Part shown: piece by piece, positions 36,657 to 44,379 of the stretch | How the letters are laid out: every line of letters begins with the position of its first letter | Numbering within the stretch: the stretch's first letter is position 1 | Origin: a bacterium | GTDB taxonomy: Bacteria > Bacillota_I > Bacilli_A > Izemoplasmatales > Hujiaoplasmataceae | Assembly (NCBI GenBank): GCA_030684695.1 | Contig: JAUXXX010000116.1 | Span: 1 to 47,534, forward strand | Length of the DNA: 47,534 bases | Direction: 5' to 3' | Notes under the pieces: generated by a model | Databases searched by the model: none | What the model was told of the DNA's origin: nothing | Seen by the model: the letters and a program-made list of their open reading frames with translations, nothing else | Translations under genes and position numbers: made by a program

Positions 36657-37352
36657 ATGCTAATACTTACATCAGTGAATGGGCTGGGATGGGAAAATAT
36701 CGCGATTATCGCAGTTGTAGCGATTGTTTTACTTTTCATTATCGCAGCGATTGCAAACAAAGGCAAGTACGCAGCTCGTTATCGAGCCTTTTACAAGCGT
36801 CTAGATAAAACGATTACCAAGTCCTACAATGCCAATTTACTCAACGAAGCCATTGTCAATCAGTATGCGTTGGACCGCTCCAATACCTTCAAAACATTGC
36901 GAGGAGCTGGAAAACGTAAAGTAAAAAAATATCTAGAATTTTATGTGAAACAAATTCCGGAGTTGGTCCTGTTAAAGTCGTTTATTTCATCAGATAAACA
37001 TAAAAATCAAATCGTTGTTTTATTGATTAACGAGTATGATAAGGTGATCTACCGTTGGGATAAGTCTAGAAAAGTCAACGGATTGATTAAGGCCATCAAC
37101 AAATTCCAAATGCTGACAACCTACATTGGCTTTTTCTTCGAACTACCACTTCATTTAAATGAGAACTTACCGTTTCGCTTTACCAATCATGACAATGACT
37201 ATACCATCACGTATGAAATTGTAAAAAATGTCAAACGTGTTAAATCCAAAATCAAAGAAAAGAAACTCTCAAAAGCAGAATTAAAAGCGAAAGCAAAAAT
37301 CGAATCCATCAAAGCCAAGAAAGATTTGAAACTAGCCAAACATCGTCGATAA
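36657..37352 (+). CDS. Single-span, Lys-rich membrane protein of unknown function
   Basis: 231 residues from ATG 36657, GAGGTG SD. One N-terminal span (about 14-34), a conserved-looking soluble middle (about 40-185), and a C-terminal Lys/Glu/Ala-rich helix from about 187, probably a coiled coil or a nucleic-acid/membrane-binding tail. The predicted topology is N-terminus out, bulk in the cytoplasm. I do not recognise a family. It has its own terminator and lies alone on the plus strand between rpsU and mtaB. Confidence 0.75.
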   Translation: MLILTSVNGLGWENIAIIAVVAIVLLFIIAAIANKGKYAARYRAFYKRLDKTITKSYNANLLNEAIVNQYALDRSNTFKTLRGAGKRKVKKYLEFYVKQIPELVLLKSFISSDKHKNQIVVLLINEYDKVIYRWDKSRKVNGLIKAINKFQMLTTYIGFFFELPLHLNENLPFRFTNHDNDYTITYEIVKNVKRVKSKIKEKKLSKAELKAKAKIESIKAKKDLKLAKHRR

Positions 37353-37360
37353 TTATTCAA

Positions 37361-37389
37361 GCGAGCACCCACATGGATGCTCGCTTTTT
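37361..37389 (+). terminator. Terminator after the 231-aa gene
   Basis: GCGAGCA / TGCTCGC stem of 7 bp with an internal CCA/TGG extension, then TTTTT on the plus strand. The minus-strand side lacks a clear T-run, so it serves mainly the plus-strand gene. Confidence 0.75.
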
Positions 37390-37391
37390 GG

Positions 37392-38681
37392 TTACACTCT
37401 ATTTCCTTTTGAAACTGGATAACTCGCTTCGATCAGCAGGACGGAAACGACTTGACCAATCAGTGAAGAATCTCCTTTAAAGGATACTTGTATATAGTTG
37501 TCGCTGTGTCCTTTACAGATGCCTTCATGATAATATTCTGGGATCACTTCTACGGTCTTTCCAAGAAAAGACTGAATGTATTGCCTCGACATCTGTTCTC
37601 CCAACGCAATCAACTTGTGAACACGTTCTTTTTTCGTAATGCCATCGATTTGATGATCCATAGTAGCAGCAACTGTGTTACTTCGCTTCGAATAAGGAAA
37701 CACGTGAAGTTGTGAAAAACCAATCGTTGAAACAAAATCCATTAATTCAATAAAATCAGCTTCTGTTTCACCAGGAAAGCCAACAATTAGGTCAGTAGTG
37801 ATTGCAATATGTGGGAAAATGGAACGTAAGTGATGAATTTTGTCGGCAAATTCAGATTTGGTGTATTTACGATTCATCTGTTTCAAAATCGTTTCGCTTC
37901 CACTTTGAAGTGGAATGTGTAAGTGGCTACAAAATAGCGTGTTCGATGATAAAACTTCGACCACTTCATCGGTCAACTCACTGATTTCGATCGAAGAAAT
38001 CCGGATTCGTTTTAATCCAGGAATTTGGGTTAGTTCTTTGAGTAAATCCGCAAAACTATAATCGGGGAAATCTTGTCCGTATCCTCCCGTATGAATCCCA
38101 GTTAAGATAATTTCATTGTGTCCAGATTTCACCAATTGATGAGCTTCTTGTAATACCATCAAAGGAGCTTTTGATCGTACTCTTCCTCTTGCATATGGAA
38201 TAATGCAAAACGTACAAAAGTTATTGCATCCGTCTTGAATTTTCAAAAATGCACGTTGATGAGCAACGAAATCAGCGATTTGCAAAGGTTCATACTCTTC
38301 TTTTTGTTTTAATTCTTGGATTTTATTGAGTGGTAGTTTGGCTTGCAAAAACTCTTCGATATAATCAGGAATCAAATGTCTTCCACTCGTCCCTAAGACA
38401 ATCTTAACCCCTTCTATGGCCAACACTTCATCGCCTTTTAGTTGGGTAAAGCAGCCCATAATAATCACAATCGCGTGTGGATTTTGTGCAACTGCTTGAC
38501 GGATAATTTTACGAGACTTCGCATCCCCATTGTTCGTAACAGTACATGTGTTTATGATTACCACATCTGCAATCTCGTGAAACTCCACTCGTTGATAGCC
38601 AACTCGTTCCAACAGTTCCCACACAGCTTCGGTTTCATAGGAGTTTACTTTACATCCAAGGGTATGAAAACTAACCTTCAT
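37392..38681 (-). CDS. mtaB: tRNA t6A37 methylthiotransferase
   Basis: 429 residues from ATG 38679-38681, with a GGAGGG SD; upstream ATGs lie inside rsmE. The N-terminal MTTase domain has three cluster cysteines (Cys10 in HTLGCKVNSYE, Cys46, Cys76). The radical SAM motif is CNNFCTFC (Cys152, 156, 159), and a C-terminal TRAM domain follows. The HTLGCKVN opening and overall length fit MtaB (YqeV), which adds methylthio to t6A37, rather than MiaB or RimO. It overlaps rsmE by 11 nt. Confidence 0.92.
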   Translation of the reverse strand: MKVSFHTLGCKVNSYETEAVWELLERVGYQRVEFHEIADVVIINTCTVTNNGDAKSRKIIRQAVAQNPHAIVIIMGCFTQLKGDEVLAIEGVKIVLGTSGRHLIPDYIEEFLQAKLPLNKIQELKQKEEYEPLQIADFVAHQRAFLKIQDGCNNFCTFCIIPYARGRVRSKAPLMVLQEAHQLVKSGHNEIILTGIHTGGYGQDFPDYSFADLLKELTQIPGLKRIRISSIEISELTDEVVEVLSSNTLFCSHLHIPLQSGSETILKQMNRKYTKSEFADKIHHLRSIFPHIAITTDLIVGFPGETEADFIELMDFVSTIGFSQLHVFPYSKRSNTVAATMDHQIDGITKKERVHKLIALGEQMSRQYIQSFLGKTVEVIPEYYHEGICKGHSDNYIQVSFKGDSSLIGQVVSVLLIEASYPVSKGNRV

Positions 38682-39411
38682 ACATGCCCTCCACATAGGC
38701 ATCTACTGCACTTAAGAACTTGAGTGATGCTGTTTCTGACCGAAGAATAGTCGTACCAAGAGAGATTATCTCCACTGACTTTGATTGTAAAAAAGTAAGT
38801 TCTTGGTTTGTGATACCACCTTCTGGACCAATGATCAATAAGACTGGTTTACGCCAATCCACATTCTTTAAAAAATGCGAAAAATGGCGGTTTTCGTCTT
38901 CTCTTGCATGTGCAACAAATACCGTCCCATAGCGTTCAAAGGGAAGATTATATAACGTTGAAAATGGGAAAAGCACTGGAATACTACTCCGTTCGCTTTG
39001 TTCACTTGCTTCTGTCATGATACTAACAAATCGTTCATGCTTTTTTTGTTCATCAGCGGAATCAATCTGAACAACACATCTAGAAAACGATATTGGAATG
39101 ATGCCGTTCACTCCGAGTTCGGTGGCTTTTTGTAACATCCATTCGAAGGCATCTTTTTTGATCAGTGCTTGAGCAATGTCCACTTGATATTTTACAGTAC
39201 CTTGTCGAACTTCTTCTATAAATCTGACTACTACGTCACCTTTATCCATGGATTCTATTTGAGCGATGTGGCCAAGACGTTGTTGATTGAAGACGACCAA
39301 AGAATCTCCAATGGATTGGCGCATAACTTTTGTTATGTGATGAGCTTGATTTCCTTTTAGAACAGCATGGTCTTTAAAGTATTGATTGTCTGGTATAAAA
39401 TAACGTTGCAT
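38671..39411 (-). CDS. rsmE: 16S rRNA (uracil1498-N3)-methyltransferase
   Basis: 246 residues from ATG 39409-39411, GAGG SD; a longer in-frame start is rejected because it reaches into the promoter. Motifs are MQRYFIPDNQY with a PUA-like N-terminus, QALIKKDAFEWMLQKATELGV, LLIIGPEGGITNQEL and LGTTILRSETASL, the SPOUT knot. Paired with mtaB as in many Bacillota. Confidence 0.94.
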   Translation of the reverse strand: MQRYFIPDNQYFKDHAVLKGNQAHHITKVMRQSIGDSLVVFNQQRLGHIAQIESMDKGDVVVRFIEEVRQGTVKYQVDIAQALIKKDAFEWMLQKATELGVNGIIPISFSRCVVQIDSADEQKKHERFVSIMTEASEQSERSSIPVLFPFSTLYNLPFERYGTVFVAHAREDENRHFSHFLKNVDWRKPVLLIIGPEGGITNQELTFLQSKSVEIISLGTTILRSETASLKFLSAVDAYVEGMYEG

Positions 39412-39428
39412 GTCCTCACCTCGTCCAT

Positions 39429-39459
39429 ATTTTACCATATATTTTGCAATCATTGTCAA
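39429..39459 (-). promoter_or_regulatory. Promoter of rsmE-mtaB
   Basis: Minus-strand TTGACA (39454-39459), 19-nt spacer, TAAAAT (39429-39434) with a TGG extension. The -35 is perfect; the spacer is long but an extended -10 compensates. Confidence 0.6.
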
Positions 39460-39540
39460 CAATTCCACCTAACCCAAAAGGATTTGAGAAGATTCGTAAA
39501 TATTTATGTGATTCTCCTAAATGAAACATCCTCTATCATT

Positions 39541-39546
39541 TATAAT
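39541..39546 (+). promoter_or_regulatory. Possible -10 element of the VOC gene
   Basis: Perfect TATAAT 26 nt before the ATG of the VOC gene; no convincing -35. Confidence 0.4.
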
Positions 39547-39571
39547 AGAAGTGTTCACAGGAGGAGCCATC

Positions 39572-39973
39572 ATGATCAAAGGAATTGCACATCTTGCTTT
39601 TAAAGTTTCCAACATGTCAGAATCAATTTCGTTTTATGAAAAAGCTCTATTTTGTAAAAAGAAATTTGAACTTTTTGACGACTTGAACAAACCATGGATT
39701 GTGTATTTACAAGTAGGGAGTACCCAGTTTATTGAACTTTTCTATGGCGATGATTCCATCACTTTCCCATCCAAGACACAAAGTTATCAACATCTATGCA
39801 TTGAAGTCACTGATATTTTGTCACACGAAACACACATCTTAAAGTCAGGTTTTCCACTCGATAACCCCGTCATTTTAGGAAAAGACGGCAATTATCAATG
39901 CTGGACCCATGATCCAGATGGCAATCCCATTGAACTCATGGAATATGGCAAGGATGCATTACAACAAGGATAA
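39572..39973 (+). CDS. VOC (glyoxalase/bleomycin-resistance fold) family protein
   Basis: 133 residues from ATG 39572, with CAGGAGGAG as SD. Two beta-alpha-beta-beta-beta modules; metal ligands His7, Glu55, His74 and Glu121 are in the expected places (IAHLAF, FIELFY, YQHLCIEV, GNPIELMEY). The fold covers glyoxalase I, dioxygenases and fosfomycin or bleomycin resistance proteins; the substrate is not clear, and a lactoylglutathione-lyase-like or other metal-dependent function is possible. Monocistronic between rsmE and a lipoprotein gene. Confidence 0.85.
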   Translation: MIKGIAHLAFKVSNMSESISFYEKALFCKKKFELFDDLNKPWIVYLQVGSTQFIELFYGDDSITFPSKTQSYQHLCIEVTDILSHETHILKSGFPLDNPVILGKDGNYQCWTHDPDGNPIELMEYGKDALQQG

Positions 39974-39975
39974 AT

Positions 39976-40006
39976 AAAACTGGACCGAGTTTTTCGGTCC
40001 AGTTTT
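39976..40006. terminator. Bidirectional terminator between VOC and lipoprotein genes
   Basis: AAAACTGGACCGA / TCGGTCCAGTTTT, a 13-bp stem with a 5-nt loop, followed by T on both readings. It ends the VOC gene and, on the minus strand, the unit running from padR-jetABC or from the lipoprotein. Confidence 0.9.
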
Positions 40007-40007
40007 T

Positions 40008-40481
40008 TTATGAAATTGGTTTAAACAAATCAAATGCGCCGTTTTTCACATCTCGTAAGATATTACGTACGGCCACCACCCCAGCGTGATAATACACTGC
40101 TTGGTTGGTGGAATCAAACGTTCCATCCTTCACCACCAGAATAACCGGTGTCGCTACTTGTTTTTGATCGATGTAAATTAAATAAAGCTCTCGATACTCA
40201 GCAGCATCATTGGCAAACGTTACATTGAAGAAATAAATCGGCTTTTCGGTATAGGTGGATGCAAAATTATACACATCTTGTTTGACAAGTGCGCAAGCGC
40301 CACAACTGTCAGAATACACATAGACCAAATAGGTTCCTTCTGATTTGGTAAATACCGATTGAAATTGTGTAATTTGCTTGAATAAATTAAAGTTAATCGA
40401 AGTGGTAGTTGTTGCTTGCTGACAAGAAACAAAACTTACAGAAGCAAAGAATAGTAAGATGAGTGTAGACAGTTTTTTCAT
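40008..40481 (-). CDS. Thioredoxin-like secreted lipoprotein
   Basis: 157 residues. Signal peptide with lipobox FVSC (Cys20), short Thr-rich linker, then a thioredoxin-like core: VYSDSCGACALVK (redox pair Cys60/Cys63, CGAC) and a cis-Pro in VATPVILVVKDG. The family includes bacterial membrane-anchored disulfide oxidoreductases and bacteriocin-accessory thioredoxins; the exact role is unknown. It lies 66 nt after jetC on the same strand, has its own possible -10 (40511-40516), and is where a JetD nuclease gene would be expected. It shares no domain with JetD. Confidence 0.82.
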   Translation of the reverse strand: MKKLSTLILLFFASVSFVSCQQATTTTSINFNLFKQITQFQSVFTKSEGTYLVYVYSDSCGACALVKQDVYNFASTYTEKPIYFFNVTFANDAAEYRELYLIYIDQKQVATPVILVVKDGTFDSTNQAVYYHAGVVAVRNILRDVKNGAFDLFKPIS

Positions 40482-40510
40482 AGGATTCTCCTAACAATGG
40501 GCTAATAAAT

Positions 40511-40516
40511 ATTATA
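40511..40516 (-). promoter_or_regulatory. Possible -10 element of the thioredoxin-like lipoprotein gene
   Basis: Minus-strand TATAAT in the gap behind jetC, 30 nt before the ATG; no good -35. No terminator follows jetC, so read-through from jetC is also possible. Confidence 0.4.
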
Positions 40517-40547
40517 GCGTATCAGTTGTGATTATTGTGTGAATTCC

Positions 40548-43500
40548 TTAATATTTTTGTACTACTTCGTAAGCTCTTGCGGACTTTCCTTCACGAATGG
40601 TAACCACTGTCGTGTCGGTAAACTTCGACAATACTTCCATTTTTTGTGGAGGAGTCGCAAGCATGATTTGTACGGGGAGTTTATTAATGAATTCCATCAT
40701 GGCCTTAATCCGAGAAGTATCCATTTTATCGAATACTTCATCAAACAAAATGAGTCCAATGGAGTCATGAACACCACCACGTTTGGCTTGTTGGAAGACC
40801 CGTACAAACGAAGCGATGGTCGCCACATAGAAAGGAACTTGGGTTTCTCCCCCAGATTTTTCTTTGAATACTTTAGAATACATGATGGTATCGCCTTGAG
40901 AGTTGTAAATCTTAATATCATAATCCATGTAGGTCCGATAGTCGGTAAACTTATTGATGGATCCGTTACCGTTTAAATCATCACTTGCTAAGTTAATAAA
41001 CAGTTCTTCTAGTTGACGTTGATACTTCATTTCAAAATCGTAATTGAAGATTTCAACGCCTTGCTTCATCGATTCATCAGACAAGACCATGTCGTAATAA
41101 TCCGCATACTCTTTGCTTTTTGGGAAGATGAATTCATAGGTATCTTCACCAAAGTGGATGGAATGAAGCGTTTCATTGATTTTCGCGATTTCATCTTGAG
41201 CAGTGATGATGTAGTTACGTAGTTTAGCAATGAAGTCTTCTTTGAAGAGTTTCTCAGCTGCTTCTCTGGCTTCACGAACTTTGGATTCATATTTGACTAA
41301 CTCTGATTTGACAAGCTTATTGAGTTCATCCAGGAAGTAGTGCATCGATTCGAGGCCAAATGGATAAGACAAGTTATAGGTATTGACATAACGGAATTGT
41401 TTTGTACGAAGGGAGTCTTCGAGGTTTTTCAAATTGCTTAGTTCTACTTCAATTCGTTTTTTGGTGTCTGCTTCGATTTTTGCTTTTTCTGGAGCGTCTT
41501 TGATTTGGGTATCATAGATACTCTTGGCATCCTGAATCAATGAAAGTTCGGAATCCGTTTTCGATAAGAACAGTTGATCAATACTACGAACAAGTTCTTC
41601 TAGTTTTAAGAGTTCATCGTTAATTTTCAAATTGTCTGCTTTGAGCTTTCCGGTTTCTTCATGAAGATGACGTTTGTTGTTATTGAGTGTACGAATTTCA
41701 TTCTTGATGTTTTCGTATTCCAACCGCATTTCTTGAATAGAGGCTTGAGGTAGTATTTCTTTTTTATGCTTGGCTACTTTTAATTGCTCATTGAATGCAT
41801 GAAGTTCTGCTCTAGTACCAACCATATCAATGATTTGACGTAAATTGATTTGACGAATCAACTCATTTTCATCTTGGTACTTCGTTAATAGATTGGTATA
41901 CTCTTGGAATTTTTCTTTGGCTTTTTTACCCTTTGCTTTCCATTGTTCTAGTTGATCTTGTTGGGCACGTTTGCCAATGAATGGTTTTTCTGTGTATTTG
42001 TTTAAACTACGAACAGTGAAACTGCGGTATACCATGCCTGAAACCGTAATGGCTTGGGAATGGTTTTCAAGTTCTACGACATCATCGACCATGATTAGGT
42101 TTCCACAAGTCATGTTAATGTAATGCATCGCATCGACATTTTCGGAGGTGATGATCGATGCCAAGCTTTTGGGTTGGTGGTTAATAAACTGAACGATTTT
42201 TTTGGTATTGACCAACCCAATACCAAAGATATTAAATTGATCTTTAATTTTGTTATAGACTTGAAGTGCTTCATCAAAATAGCGGGGTTCTACGATTAAG
42301 TTGAACCGTTGTTGAGCCAAGTAATCTTCGACGGTGTTATGCCATAAAGGATTGGTTACTTCAATCAATTCTGCCAAGACATGGACCGAAATTTCGACAC
42401 CATAGCGGTTTTTAACACCGTCTTTGATTTTTGATTGTAGTTCTTTCACCATTGGATTATAGCGCATTTGATGATTTTCTAAGTCTTTGAGTGTTTGATA
42501 GATTTCATTGATTTCTTTGATGATGTTTTCACGTTCATGATTGACTTTTCCAGTATCTAACATGTTTTGATCCATGCGTTCTTTCATCACTTTTTCGATT
42601 TCAATCAGAGCATACCTTGCTTTATCTAAAAAGTCTGGACGAATATTTAAAAAATCAAGTTTAGCTAAATCATCATACGCTTTGTGTGGAAAATCCGATT
42701 TTAATTCTTGAATGAGTGGTTTAATTTTCTCTACTTTGGTAATGAAGTAACGTTCGATTTCTTTTTTCTCATCAATGGCTTGGATTAAGCGAGAGATTTC
42801 TTTATCATAGAGTTCACCAGATTTAAAGGTGTCGTCGCTTTGAAGTTGTGCATATAGTTCTTTGCTTTGTTCATCTAAGGATTCGATTTGACGATCGAGA
42901 TCTTGTAATGTTTTGGCGTGTTTGGACATCGATAAGTCATTTTTTTCCATTTGACGCATTTTGTATTGGATCAAGGATTTGGTGTTTTCAAGTTCAATGA
43001 CTTGAAGTAGAAATTCTTGAAGCTTCTTTTGATCTTGATTTTTTAGGATTTCATCATAGTTTTGTTTCATATCATTTAGATCGGAAACTTTTTGCTTGAT
43101 GATTTTTAACGTAGCTTCTAAGTCACGGTAGGCATGGATGCTTTCTTTAATCGATTCGACATCCAAGGTTTTTTCTTCTAGTAAATAGTGATAGATGAAG
43201 TCTTTGACATCGGCAATTGGCTTAAATGCTAATGCTTTGGGAATCAAACTAAAGTAGGTTTCATTGATGGAACCAAATCGAGAGCGAAAAGACAGCTTGG
43301 CCTCGCGGCGAGTCGAATGGATTTTATCCGCCACACGTTGTTTTTTAAAGTTCAGCGTGGATAAGATCCGCATATCTGAATCAACAAACAACTGTTCAGT
43401 AATCGGACCATCCACTTCGTAGAAAAGTACCTTGGGAGGAAGAACTTCACCAAAGACGTCAATGCAGGCGCCCACAGTAAATGATTTCTTTAGTGATTCA

Positions 43501-43790
43501 TCGTAAAACTCGAGTGCAACGTGTCCGGTGATATCACCGACACGTAAATATTCTTGATTATCGATTCCAAGTTTACATTTGACATACCCACGCAAATCCC
43601 GTTTGCTTTTTTCATTGGCAGCAAGATTAAAGATTTGATCTCCTGCTGTAATGACAAAGGCCACCGCATCGATGATGGTTGATTTCCCCGTCGCGTTTTG
43701 TCCTGTAATCAGTGTATTGTTTTTGATGTGTAGTGTTTCATTTGTAAAATAATGCCAGTTGATTAACCGAATCTTAGTTAGCTTCTTCAT
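40548..43790 (-). CDS. jetC: Wadjet/MksB-type condensin ATPase JetC
   Basis: 1080 residues of an SMC-like ATPase. Walker A GQNATGKST (30-38), then FNLAANEKSKRDLRGYVKCKLG, typical of JetC/MksB. The long coiled-coil middle (about 230-920) is interrupted by a hinge-like globular region (about 430-620). The signature motif is KSGGETQ (about 978) and Walker B is LILFDEVFDKMD (Asp1017-Glu1018). JetC forms the motor of a condensin-like complex with JetA (kleisin) and JetB that extrudes DNA loops. In Wadjet systems this leads JetD to cut small circular DNA. It overlaps jetB by 17 nt, and its SD sits in a 12-bp palindrome. No JetD gene follows. Confidence 0.9.
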   Translation of the reverse strand: MKKLTKIRLINWHYFTNETLHIKNNTLITGQNATGKSTIIDAVAFVITAGDQIFNLAANEKSKRDLRGYVKCKLGIDNQEYLRVGDITGHVALEFYDESLKKSFTVGACIDVFGEVLPPKVLFYEVDGPITEQLFVDSDMRILSTLNFKKQRVADKIHSTRREAKLSFRSRFGSINETYFSLIPKALAFKPIADVKDFIYHYLLEEKTLDVESIKESIHAYRDLEATLKIIKQKVSDLNDMKQNYDEILKNQDQKKLQEFLLQVIELENTKSLIQYKMRQMEKNDLSMSKHAKTLQDLDRQIESLDEQSKELYAQLQSDDTFKSGELYDKEISRLIQAIDEKKEIERYFITKVEKIKPLIQELKSDFPHKAYDDLAKLDFLNIRPDFLDKARYALIEIEKVMKERMDQNMLDTGKVNHERENIIKEINEIYQTLKDLENHQMRYNPMVKELQSKIKDGVKNRYGVEISVHVLAELIEVTNPLWHNTVEDYLAQQRFNLIVEPRYFDEALQVYNKIKDQFNIFGIGLVNTKKIVQFINHQPKSLASIITSENVDAMHYINMTCGNLIMVDDVVELENHSQAITVSGMVYRSFTVRSLNKYTEKPFIGKRAQQDQLEQWKAKGKKAKEKFQEYTNLLTKYQDENELIRQINLRQIIDMVGTRAELHAFNEQLKVAKHKKEILPQASIQEMRLEYENIKNEIRTLNNNKRHLHEETGKLKADNLKINDELLKLEELVRSIDQLFLSKTDSELSLIQDAKSIYDTQIKDAPEKAKIEADTKKRIEVELSNLKNLEDSLRTKQFRYVNTYNLSYPFGLESMHYFLDELNKLVKSELVKYESKVREAREAAEKLFKEDFIAKLRNYIITAQDEIAKINETLHSIHFGEDTYEFIFPKSKEYADYYDMVLSDESMKQGVEIFNYDFEMKYQRQLEELFINLASDDLNGNGSINKFTDYRTYMDYDIKIYNSQGDTIMYSKVFKEKSGGETQVPFYVATIASFVRVFQQAKRGGVHDSIGLILFDEVFDKMDTSRIKAMMEFINKLPVQIMLATPPQKMEVLSKFTDTTVVTIREGKSARAYEVVQKY

Positions 43791-44379
43791 TGGAGGAACC
43801 TCCTTCTTTGCTTAGAATCTTAGAAATGGTGTTTAGTACATCGTTGATGGACTGGGTATTGATGGCCATGAGTAAGGTCGGATATAAAATGATTTTGGTG
43901 TTGGATATGGAAGTATCTCCCAACGGTTCGATTAAGTTGAACTTGCGATACATCCGAAGAATCGAAACCAAGTCGGTTTTATTGATTTTCTTTTTTAGTT
44001 CGAGTGCATCGTATTTTTGATGAATTTCATCCACAGATATGACGACATGATCATTGATGGATGTTTCGATTAAGTGTTGATGATACAACACACGAAGGAG
44101 TAACAAGATGAGCGATTCATCTTTTTTCAATCGCAGTAAGTTTTGATTATCTTTGTTCACAAGCTGAATCGCTCCATGCTCACGATCAATGAGCAGTTCG
44201 TAATTAATTACATTAAAGTACTCATCAAAATAATTCTTAAATGATAATACAAAATAGTACGACTCTTTGTTATCTTTTTTGTCTTTGGCTAGAAATGCAC
44301 TGGCAAGCAACTTATTCACAGTTTCTGAAAACATTTGACGTTGGGATGCAGATAGTGTTTCAAAGTTTTCTAAAATCAT
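43774..44379 (-). CDS. jetB: Wadjet/MksE-type subunit JetB (DUF4194)
   Basis: 201 residues. The block ESYYFVLSFKNYFDEYFNVI, ELLIDREHGAIQL and RLKKDESLILLLLRVLYHQ is the DUF4194/JetB pattern, a winged-helix KITE-like accessory subunit. IHQKYDALELKKKINKTDL and FNLIEPLGDTSI, with a final ILYPTLLMAI, complete the fold. It overlaps jetA by 4 nt (ATGA) and jetC by 17 nt, so stoichiometry is probably set by coupling. The C-terminus is a Gly/Ser/Glu tail encoded by the palindromic jetC SD. Confidence 0.88.
   Translation of the reverse strand: MILENFETLSASQRQMFSETVNKLLASAFLAKDKKDNKESYYFVLSFKNYFDEYFNVINYELLIDREHGAIQLVNKDNQNLLRLKKDESLILLLLRVLYHQHLIETSINDHVVISVDEIHQKYDALELKKKINKTDLVSILRMYRKFNLIEPLGDTSISNTKIILYPTLLMAINTQSINDVLNTISKILSKEGGSSNEEAN
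43792..43803 (-). promoter_or_regulatory. Palindromic Shine-Dalgarno of jetC
   Basis: GGAGGTTCCTCC on the minus strand is a perfect 12-base palindrome. It contains the jetC SD and ends 1 nt before the ATG. The SD could pair with the adjacent CCTCC as GGAG-GTTC-CTCC, or between two mRNAs, lowering jetC initiation unless ribosomes arriving from jetB melt it. Confidence 0.55.

Noticed and set aside
39412-39468. N-terminal extension of rsmE
   Set aside because: It runs through the predicted promoter and adds residues not seen in RsmE.
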